The notes beneath the pieces are model-generated. The model did not search any database. It saw only the letters and a program-made list of their open reading frames with translations, and was not told where the DNA came from. Below, in pieces: positions 50,301 to 62,300 of a DNA stretch of 64,000 nt. How positions within the stretch are numbered: position 1 is the stretch's first letter; each line of letters begins with the position of its first letter. Source of the DNA: Apostichopus japonicus (lineage: Eukaryota; Echinodermata; Holothuroidea; Aspidochirotida; Stichopodidae); the NCBI RefSeq assembly GCF_037975245.1, contig NC_092563.1, positions 14,684,001 to 14,748,000 of the forward strand, given 5' to 3'. A program made the position numbers and the translations under genes.

Positions 50301-53300
50301 TGAACACCGTTTGTTCTCGACTTGACTATTGTAAACATATATTGCAGGCCATTGGTCTTACGCTTTCCAACTATTATATATACAGAACTGACCTAATCAT
50401 CTGTGTGTTTGTCCACTCACTATAATTAGCGAGCCTCAGATGATATTGAGTGTTATTTCTCAAAAGTTAATAAGTGATAAAGGATATGCAACATTGACTG
50501 ATAGCTGTGCCTTTCTTTCTTCACCATTTCTTACGTATCAATTTTTAATTTCGTGCCTTTCATTCGTATAAATATGTATGCAGAAATATAAATGTATGCA
50601 GAAATTTACTCACCTTGAAGTAACGGTAAAAAAGAGTTATGCGACATTGTGTACCCATTTTCACCAGGTCACTGCGACGGATGCTGATCGTGGCTATAAT
50701 GGTCAAGTTACTTACAGCATGGAGCCTGCGAATACACCCTTTGAAATCGATTCGTCGTCGGGAATGATAACAGTCAGCAGGTTCAGGAACCTTGACCGGG
50801 AGACCAATCCATTTTACCTAATAACTGTTATTGCCAGAGATAATTCTCTAACCATACCTCAGTTGGATGGATTCTGTGATTTTACAATCAGTGTAACCGA
50901 CGTGAATGACGAGGAGCCACAGTTCCAGCTAGCGGCTAATGATTACAAGAGTAAGTATGGGCACTATGATTGAAACACATATTTCACATACTCTGAAATG
51001 CTAAAGTACTTTCTTAGCGACCATAGGTTAAACGAGACCCCCAGTTTATACATATTTATGCTAGTCCAAGAATCATCCTTTCACTTCTTTTTGCTATGTC
51101 CATTGAGTCTCCATGTGATATTTCCTATTACGTTCATTAAAGTACCTACTCTTACCCACTTTTTGCTTTTGCCATATATATGTACTACATGATTTCATCT
51201 ACTGTCCGATCATATGTAACTAAATAGTTACTGGGAATTTGTGTTTGTTGTGGCCTATCTGGTTACCAATTTAGCGCCACATAAAATATAAATGTTTTCA
51301 GCAATGATAAATTTTTAGGGGAAGTTCACACATTCATTTGTCCAGCATTAGCTTGAATGATGTTGGTGATACATTTCGGCCTACATTTCGGCCCTATTTT
51401 TCATTATAATCTTCCCTGCCTATAGCAAATACCACCTGAGTCCCCTGTTTTTGGCCAAAAGGATAGAATATCTACGTACCGAGTTGGTAATGCTATTATG
51501 CTAGGCATGTCTAACACTGAAAATTTGAGGAGGACTGTTTTATATATGGCAGGATTGCCATACTTTTCACAAACTTTTCCAACATTTTGATTCCTAAATA
51601 TGACCTACTTTTTCATAATGATCTGATGTTAATAGAAACTTCATTGTACTCTTCAAGATGAACAGGTGTAAATAGTTTTATCAATTTTACCATAAACAAT
51701 GTGGTTAATGCAAACTTCAGTTCTATTGATTAGCATAAATGATGTGGTAAATGCAAACTTCAGTTCTATCGATTACCATAAATGATGTGGTTATTGCAAA
51801 GTTCAGTAGTATCGATTACCATAAATGATGTGGTTAATGCAATCTTCAGTTCTATCTATTACCATAAACGATGTCGTTAATGCACACTCCAGTTCTATCG
51901 ATTACCATAAATGATGTGGTTAATGCAAACTTCAGTTCTATCGATTACCATAAATGATGTGGTTAATGCAAACTTCAGTTGTATTGATTACTATATGATG
52001 TGGTTAATGCAAACTCCAGTTTGATCAATTATCATAAATGTGGTAAAAGATCTTGAAACTTGAAGGATTTTTCCCAAATGCACTCAGTTATTCATATATC
52101 TTAAGACAGAATTTTAGTCTTGATATATCATAGAAAAAAGAAGAATTGAGTCTTACGGTGCTGCGGGACTGTTTATATTTTTATTCCTGGTTTTAAGAAA
52201 GTCAGCTTTAAAATATGCCGAAATCTCTGAAATTTGCTTCTTCAACGCTGAATTGGTGATGACCGATGTCTCGGTTATTCTGCATAGGCTTAAAGCATTA
52301 AAAGTTACTTTGTTAGATTGTTTTCAACATTCTAATTTGTTTGATCAGAATAGGTTCTTTTAACTTCGTATATACAACAGAGCACCATTGGTTTTGACAG
52401 CAAAACACCATTTGTAACTTGACATATCTGTAGATCATTGCTAAAATGTTATGCTGTAAGCTGTCTTGTTTTCCTGTTAGTTGCATCTGAGAGACTGATC
52501 TGATTGTCTTCCATATTTAAGGGACTATAAGTATCCCAGCCACTTTTAATAATTGATGAGCTTCAGTGTTTAAAGGATCATTCCTCAATGTTAAAAGTGT
52601 TAGCGAGGTACTCCCCGGGATACCAGTGTTTTATATTTTGATAACAGTCAGATATGTTATCAAACGTTATATTGTGACCAGAGTCATCCTTTGAGTGATA
52701 AGGATAATACCTACTTAAGATGACTATAATAATTTGGTCTGGTATGTGTGTTTTTTAAGCCAGAGGAAATGGTGCCAAACAATTTTTGCCATGAATGTTA
52801 ATCAGCACAACATGATGAGGTTTAGTGATTGTCAAAAGAAATGGCCGTTTGCTGCGTTGGGTTGCGCGACTCTGTTTTGGGGTTTAACGGAGAAGATATA
52901 TCGCCACTGGTATTAACCAGGACAATCACAATAAGTTGAAAGTGACTAAATTGAAGATGCATGTGTAAATGAGCGATTGTAATGATAGGCGTATTCTTGT
53001 GTGGGCGTACATGTATATAGTGTAGCGTTAGGCTATGGTGCGCTTGTATCTATGCATCACTGTTTAATTACGTAGGTTACGAGGTTTTAAACGTATCAGG
53101 CGTGGCGCGCTGTTTGTAGTGCGTGTTTGCAACTGGTGAGTGTGTGCGTGTGGTGTGATAGAATTTTCTTGTGTTTTAAAATGTTTGGCAGAGCTAATGA
53201 ATGAGGCAGTGAATACGGATGGTTGACCGGCCAACACTTGTGAGCGAGTGAGTACGTTTGAGTTATATGTGTGAAGTGAGCTTGTAACTTGTAAATAATA

Positions 53301-56300
53301 TTTTATTTTTAGTTTGCTCCAGTTGAGTTATTAAATTATTCAAGTATACCGTTGTTCCAGTTAATTGTTATTAAATTATTCAAGTTTACTGTTAATCTTC
53401 TGCTCCTGCGTTATCTTTACAACTTCTCTCCCCTGAGTCATCATACTTTTGGGAGGGCACGCCAGTCGGGAAACCACTAAACTTACACATGGTGGTCATG
53501 TACATAATAATTATTAATTTATATAACTTATTAATTGTGTTTCAATTTTTACGCAGCTGCAATACCAGCATCACTTGAAGGTCAAAAAATTGTGACAGTA
53601 GCTGCCGATGATCCAGACCTAGACAGCAAATTAACCTATAGCTTAGATGATACCCAATACTTCACTATAGTACCAACCACTGGAGAAATATATAGCAGAG
53701 CAAATATTGAGGGTGTAAGTTTATTCTTTTTGTCAACTCTCTGTATGAGACATGAGGATGGAACTGCAAAATAACAGGAGAAACTGCAGAAAATGAAAGC
53801 TACGTGGATTGCCATTATAGGTTTCCTTTCTTTATGTCATTGTATCAATGACAATTTTAACTGACTTAAGGAAACATACAAAGCGTGGCAACTTCACACA
53901 GGGGGCAAGATACTCCAATTAATGGCTAAAGTACAACTTTTGTTCTTATCGTAAGATTGCACACCATTCTATTGGTTTTAATGTTATTGTTATAGCCACG
54001 CAATGTTGGCATACCATCGTATCGTTACTTTCTTTGTGTAGATGTCAATTTGCACGTGTCGTTGTAGTTGTATGCTTATAAGTTTATGTTGGTAATTGTG
54101 TTAGTGTAATTGTGTGTTCTTTGTTAAGTGTCTTAGATATATTTTGTAAGGAGCTGAGGCTCGAGTAGTCTGGATTGGGTCTCAGCCGACGCACATTGTC
54201 GTATATAGTTAAAACATATTAGAAGGAGTTCCACTCCGTCTCAGTTTCGTGTTTAGTTGTGTACATATAGTTTAACTGTTTCGTACTACTACGACAGGAC
54301 GTCGTAGGCGCACTTGCTGGTGATATGGCTAACGTTACGTTATCAACAAGGTGTCTCCTCCTCCTCCTCCTCCTCCTCCTCCTCCTCCTCCTCCTCCTCC
54401 TCCTCCTCCTCCTCCTCCTCTTTCTCCTCCTCCTCCTCTTTCTCCTCCTCTTTCTCCTCCTCCTCATACTCCTCCTCCTCCTCATACTCCTCCCCCTCCT
54501 CCTCCTCCTCTTTCTCCTCTTTCTCCTCTTTCTCCTCATACTCCTCATACTCCTCCTCCTCCCCCCTCCTCCTCCCCCCTCCTCCTCCCCCCTCCTCCTC
54601 CTCCTCTTTCTCCTCTTTCTCCTCCTCTTTCTCCTCTTTCTCCTCTTTCTCCTCCTCCTCATACTCTTTCTCCTCCTCCTTGTCCTCATTTTCCTCTCTT
54701 CCTCCTCCTCCTTCTACTCCTCCTCCTCCATCTCATCCTCTTTCTTTTCCTCCTCGTCCTCCACGTTCCTCTTCTCCTCCTTGTTCTTCTTACCCTCTTC
54801 TTCCTCTTCCTTCCCCTCCTCCTCCTATAATAGGATGCCACCAGGTAACGTTTGAAAACTGTCTTTTCCCAGGTACCGGCTTTAAATTCCTTAGAAGTGA
54901 CTGCAAACGACACCATCTTTGAAACCTCGATCACCATTCAGATTCAAGTTATTGACAGTACCTTTGCTGCTGCACCAGTTTGGAATGTTTACCCGGACCA
55001 ATACATTGCTGAGAACACAGCTAGAGGAACCGTACTATTAACAATCGCTGCCACCTCTGCCGGCGATGACCCAACTATAGTCTACAGCCTTCTGAGAGGT
55101 GCCAGACCACAAACAAATTCTCTAAATAGTTTTGCCCTGAATTCAGTTGGTGATTTCACCCAAGCTAACATTGTTGTTGGGTCTGGAGAGCTGGACTTTG
55201 AGACAGTGTCCAAGTAAGTCTCTGACTCTTTCGTCTAATATGTAATGATATTATAGTTTTGAGGGTTTATTTTTCAAAGTTTGCAAAATGACATATTGAA
55301 ACAGAAATTAAAGAGGAAAGTTATCAAGTGGGGGTTTAACCTTGTTTTGTTCTGATTCCCTTTTTTTAAGAGGGGTGGGGTGGGGTGGGGAGGGGAGGGG
55401 ATTTTATTTTGTTGATATATGTTACTTTCTAAAAGTACAGTAATTCTTGTGACAGAGCCATCACCTACTAATGTAATTTAAAATGTTATCTTATTAGTTT
55501 ACGAAGGGTGTAAATCACTGAATATTCCCATGCAGGTATCAACTTGTTCACTTGATAGGTACATATTATCTCACCTTATCAAGATATAGCAAAAACCCAA
55601 AGGTCTCCACACGTATCATGTTTCAGATACGCAGCGTGGAAATTTGTGTCAACTTGCAATGTTATACATGTGTGTGAAGAACTGTGGATCGAAACAAAAA
55701 CAGATGGCTTCCACCAACTATTTATATTTTTCTATTACCTGTACCTTAGGACCATATGTCATAATGTGTAATCACAGATACAGGGTTCTACAGGTATTTT
55801 TATTTCCTTTTTGGGAAAAGGAAACAATATGGCTTGATCATTCTACCTCTTTGGCAATGGCATCTCAAAATACGTACAAAATGGAGACCCAATTTTTAAG
55901 TGGGATAAAAACCCAATTAGGTTGGAACTCAATTCTCACAAATAATTGTCCATTCTCAACCCTCAACCTTCATCATATTCTCAGCATCACGCTGGAAATC
56001 TCGGCGAAAAACAAGGGACAAGATTCACTGCAAGCAACGACGTCGATCAACTTCTTCGTTAGGGACGTAAATGACAACCCTCCCACCTTCTTCTTGAACA
56101 ACTATGACGCGTCAATCTTGGAAAATGCTCCGGTGGGCTCACCTGTCATAACGATGGTCGCAGGTGATCTTGATGCCAGCCCAGAATTCAGAGAGGTAAA
56201 ATATTTTTCAAATTAAAGAGTAGTGCACATTTGTTTAAAATCTGAATTCGCTTCCCTCAGAATTTGTGGATCTGTTTCGAATCAATTGTCCTTCAAGGAT

Positions 56301-59300
56301 GTCTATGGACAGAATTGATAAGACTTGATATGTTATAGACCAAGAAAGAACAAATTAATTTCTAGTACGCATGACGGTCAGGCCTGCCTATAGAAAAGAA
56401 ACAGTCCTCATCAAATTCACTCGAGTATGAACAATTTGTTACTTGATAGTACTGCATTAGGAGGATTCATTCTTGAGCCTACCTAATTAATTGACCAGCC
56501 ACTGTATGATTGTAAACACAAGTCCTCTAATGCATAGTCATGCTGCTTTCCTGTGTGAAGACAAATTTGGCTTGACCACTGAAATAGTACACTGTGTGTT
56601 TAATCATAAATTTGTGCAGAGGAGCGTTCAGTATGGCTAGCATTTCAAACTCGGGTAGATATTCAATCTCGATCCCTTCCTTTTGGCCAAAAACAGGGAA
56701 CTCAAGTGATATTTACTATCGATTCTAATAATTCAACCAAAACGTGTTCTTCTAAATCGGTATACATTAAAACAGCACGGTTTGGCAATCTTTAACTACA
56801 TAGTTCTAAACATGTCATTTGAGCTAGGCCATAAAAGTCTTAATATTTTTCCCATCAAGTTTTGTACTGCATCTTATGGTCTGTGTATTAGAGTGTATAT
56901 ATATTCCAGTCACTTGAATTGTTGAACCTTAGCTATTTAGAAGGATCATTTCTTTAGTAAATTAAAATAGTAATAGAATAGAAATATAGCCTGGACTACT
57001 GAGAACAGAGTATTTTAACAGTCGACAACACAAAAGAATGTACTTCACGCCTAAACTCATCCTTTAATTCTTGGGACGGTAGATTATTTAAAGTCAGTAT
57101 TTTGACCTCGATATGGCAAACATCACAAACATTGTTTTGGTTATCAACAGTCTTTGTTCCCTTGTGTGACATTTTGTACTTTCAACACATAAAAGTCATT
57201 TGAAAATGCGCCCTAGCTACAATACCACTGTCATAACAGTTTACCTGCCTTGGGCATTTCAATGTAGGCACTCGTGGTAGATTGCCGGAAATTTGAGCTG
57301 CGCGGTTCCTTTTGCTAGGCTCGGCGAATTGATAACGTAACACACAGGCTAAATTTCCAGATTAATCACCTTGAAATGTGAAAAAATGGGCATTTGGTGA
57401 AAAATGAACGGCAGTCTTACTGAAGGGCAGATTTTCAAATGTAACAGAACACCAAATTAAAGGGAAGTGAGACTCTTCCTCAGGTCCTATGCATGGGGCT
57501 TCAAAAAGCCAGCCTACAGCGCCCTCAGAGACGGGCTCTCTCTTTGAGTCACGAGATCGAAATAAAGAAATATGTATTTCTAGCTTTCTTAAGCTTGTAG
57601 AGTTATTGTTTACAAGTGTGTCTATTAAACATTTAATTATTAAGATATGGGTTTATTATTACTCTTCCTTTTATCAAAGGACTCTTGGTACAGTATATGA
57701 TTTCCCAAGACATTTCTGCATGAGTCTGCTATCTTTTGTCATGGAAGTCTGGTACATTAATTATCTTTTTTTAACTTATTAATTAATATCTAATAATTCA
57801 TATCTTATTTATTTATACCATAATTATATTTTGAATAATATTAATTATCTATTACTTTCATTATCGTACTCTTTGCTGGCAAACCTGCAGACTGTTTGAT
57901 TTGTGCAGTACTTGTGCAATATATCATCCAGTTAACAAATTCTCTCATTCTCTGCAGCAAGCTTACAGCATCGTTGCAGGGGAACAAGATTCTTCATTTT
58001 TCACAATCGACGAATCCACCGGTGAAATCACTACCAACAGCAGCTTTGACCGAGAAAAAGATAAAGAAGTCTATGTCATCAATGTGTTGGCCCGCAATGT
58101 ACTGGATCTAGCCGACGGTGGCGCTAACCAAGGTATTACCCTTAAAGAGAGCATTTGCCAGATTTGTAGTCGATCAGTAAAATATATCTGTCTATAATAG
58201 TACGGCCTTGAAAGTTGATTTGATTTATCGCCTCCCTTCCAGTATGTAACATATATATATATATATATATAGGGGATATGAGATATAGTATACTCTTGTA
58301 TGCAAGAATGATACCAAAATTATACTGCCCACCTCAAAATCCTTGAGGCAATGAACCAACGCTCGGTGTGAATAGTATAGCTGAGGTACAAACGGGTGAC
58401 ACAAAACATGTCGGGGTAGACTCAAACATGTTTGAAATGGTGTTCGCTAAGCTATGTATGAATTTGTGTTTGCGTCGAAATTTTTTTTTTCAATGCTGAT
58501 GAACTTGGTAGGTGTGTCTCTCTGCATAGGATGTAGTGCCTTCCTGGGTGATGACATCAAATGTCAAAGGTTAGCAATCAATGGATCAAAAAAGAAGTCC
58601 AAAGCAGCATTTCGGCCATTCAGTTCCAACCAGAAAGGTTAAACTTGCCCAAACTCGCAAATCCAAGTGGATTATTAGGCCCTCAAGATTAAACATCATA
58701 TTCATTATTTATTGTAAGATATGCCAAAGGTCACATGATCAAAGTATGTCAAGAGTCAGACTTGGCCAAATTTTGTGTGCCAAAGTATGGCACAAACTCC
58801 TTCTTAATGGTAATGTCCTTGGACATGAAAACTTGGTGGGTTTGCACTTGGGCAACACAGACTGTAGTTGCCTCCATTAGGCACAAATTTCAGAGGTCAA
58901 ATTTCAGTGGAGCACAAAAACAGTTAAAAAAAGGTGAGTAACACTGTGTAGGGACCATAATACTCACTGACTGCAAAGTTGATGTGTATATGACAATGTG
59001 CCTGTGTTGTAATCACAGCGTTTGCTTATCTGCAACTGCATGGAGTGCCCGCTTTTTTTATTAATTTGTTCTTTGATGAAAGAAAATCTTTCACTCCAAG
59101 AAGAACCAAAATTGATATATTTTCAAAGATATGTTACATATGTCAACCCAAAAATTGTTGACACTGAATGGTTCCAAAATGACATCATTTTCTGGAGATT
59201 CAGCTTAAAACCAACAATTTGGCTCATGAATTAAAGAGTGAGAAACATCCACATCAAGAGAGCAACAAACTCAGATGATACTAGCTGTGTCGCAAAGTAA

Positions 59301-62300
59301 AAAAAAAAAAAAAAAAAAGGGGGGAGGGGAAATGTTGTATTCTTCTAGTTTTTCCAGGTTTACTATGGAATTATTCTGCCTTTGATAGTTATGATTTGCT
59401 TGTCTTAATCATAATAGATATGTAGGTATGTAATCTGCAATATGTGCTCTAAAATGGTCTCAAATTTTCATTTTTGTCTAACCAAAAGCTCAAGCATCTG
59501 TGAGTATCTACATACTCGATGAGAATGACTTTGAGCCCTATTTCAATGACACGTCGCCTTACTCTGTCACAATCAGAGAAGATGCTCAACTTGGAGATGA
59601 GGTGATGACGGTTACCGCGATAGATGAGGATGCCGGTAAGCAATCAAATTAAACCAATGGGATTCTATATCTTTCATCTCAAATTATCCAAGCAGTGACT
59701 TTAATGCATCATGTCAAGTTGTATCTGCAAGTCTTGCTTTATATCAGGGTAGGGTTCAATTCCTGGCCAGATCTATTAGATTATGTGAGGACTGGCTGCA
59801 TCAGTGGCATCACCTAGGGGTGGCCAGGAAGGGGGGGTAAGTGCCCTCCCCCCAAAAAAATTGTGCACCCCCAAGTGCCACCCCCCCTCCTAAGAAATAC
59901 TCAAACAAAAACTTGATCTGCCTCACTTAAAAACATTGGACAGACCAAGCCCGAAAATTCTTGAACATGAAGTTACTTCAAGTTGCAAAACATAGCACCA
60001 GATTGCATCTAAGGACCCTTAATTAATCAAAAATTTCACCCCCTCCCTTAGACCCCTCCTAAAGGACAGCATTCACAAGTAAACATTGTGTCCCCCTAGT
60101 TAAGTGCTGTGCCCCCCCCCCTCCTGTGCCACCCAAGATTGAAATGTCTGGTAACGCCACTGGGCTGCACCCTGTGGGAAATCCCCAAGCTGGGGACAAA
60201 TAGACATGGCACACCAGCGTTTCCTACGGGAGCGACTGTTTCAATAGTTACACCGATTGTGTGTGTGGTTATCATGTACCTGATGTGACAAGTGCTTCAT
60301 ACCAAATCAAATAGACATGGCACACCAGTGTTTCCTACGGGAGCGACTGTTTCAATAGTTACACCGATTGTGTGTGTGGTTATCATGTACCTGATGTGAC
60401 AAGTGCTTTATACCAAATCACCATCATCATCATCAGTTCGACCATGGTCGACCAATATCATCATGAGGGGTAGGAGAAATTGGCTGGACAATAACCTGGC
60501 ATCGATATTTCCAGTCATTTCTGTCTTCCATAAGGGTTGCTAGCTCAGGCATACTTTCAGCCCCACTGTCCTCTAGTAGGAAATGCAGGAAGGTTTTATG
60601 CCTTGCACCATGATATGGCTCTTAGAGAAAGAACCTGTTGGCTGCTTCTTCTGGGTGTCGGTGGTAGTGACCAGCTTCTCTATGTCTCAAGTCATCAGCC
60701 TAGGGATCAATTATGGTTAAGTCGTTTCCAAAGGTCTTAATTGACACAGAGATATGGTAGACGCTAACTGCTTTCTTTAACATTAATAGTCATGCATCCT
60801 GGTGGACAGATTTCCTCAATAAAAATCATTTTCTGGTTGTTTATACTAGTATGTAGTCATGTGACCCTTTTGTTCTTAATAAATGATATTGAACAGGAAT
60901 GATGTCACCTTGTCACATGGTGTCGCAGCCGACATCATAAAATCTTTAGGAAGGGGATGTGGAAGGCAGATATCCTTCATCTGTCGGATAAAAACCAGAA
61001 CTGTCGCTACGATGATTCCATCGAGGTGGCATACTATTTACTACTGTTCTATTATAAAAATGAATGCCCAGGAAGAATTTCTCCAGACTCTTTGTTTGAC
61101 AGAGGTTTTGTCAAGAAGCTGGCGAGACATATTGTATATCAGACTACCTAACAGTGACAGCTTTGATGCGGGTGCAATTGTAAGGCACAAGGAATTAGAT
61201 TACTTCTGTCTTCCTTTTGTCGAGAATATGTCTTTCTTGTCATACTGTTATTCAGATAGTCGATTGCAGTACTTTATCAGCTCAGGAAATACCGACGGAA
61301 CGTTCACGGTCAACCACAACACAGGAGCGATAACTCTTGCCCGACGAATAGAAGGCCAGGATTCTTTTACGCTAACCTACAAAGTAAATGACGGTTTGAA
61401 TGAGGATGAAACAACCATCGATGTGACTGTCACCAAAGTCTTTGGAGATTGGCCAAACTTCTCACAGGCTAGCTATGAAAGCATGACAACAGAAAATGAT
61501 GATTCCCGACCCATTATAGATACAGTAAGTGAAAACTGACTTTTGTGAAATGTGATGTACATGATATCCTTCAAGCTTTGGCAAGCAGTACATTCCCATT
61601 TGTATTAAAATAGATTGATTTAAGGTGTCAGTTTGTATACCCCCAACCCCCCACCACCCAAAACAAACATGACAGCCAAGCCTGCCTAAAGTAAAACATT
61701 CCTCAAATTCACTGGACCATTAGTAATTTTTTACTTGATAGCATAAACTACCCAAAGTACTGCATTAGGATTCATCCTTGAGTGCACCTACTTAATTGAC
61801 CAGCCACCATATGATTGTAAACACAAGTGCTCTAATGACCAGCCACTTCATTCCTGTGTGAAGCCAAATTTGGCTTGACCACTGAAATAGTACACTGTGT
61901 GTTGTTTATTCATGAATTTGTGCAGAGGAGCATTCAGTATGGCTAGCATTACCAACTGGGGTGGATATGCAATCTCCACTGTTTTTTAGCCATAATAATA
62001 AAATAATAAAAACGGTATCTTAAAGGCAGGGAAGATCGTGATGATAAAATCAAATAGATTCAGTCCCACTCTATTCTGTTCTGTCTACAGGTCAGTAGTG
62101 CTAACCCTGCTTCTTACAGTCTCGTACCTAACACTGCACAATTTGAGATTGACAGTTCAACTGGAACTATAAGTGTTGGTTCCCCACCACTGGACAGGGA
62201 AGATGTGCCTGTGTGGTATCTCACGGCCAAGGCCACAAACGGAAGCCAAGAGGCTTTTACCAGAGTCGAAGTTACAGTTGTGGACGAAAACGACAACGAC

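Noticed and set aside
54219-54937. Open frames of 83-202 codons on both strands
   Set aside because: They arise from the CTC/CTT microsatellite and encode only Ser, Pro, Leu, Arg or Lys runs.
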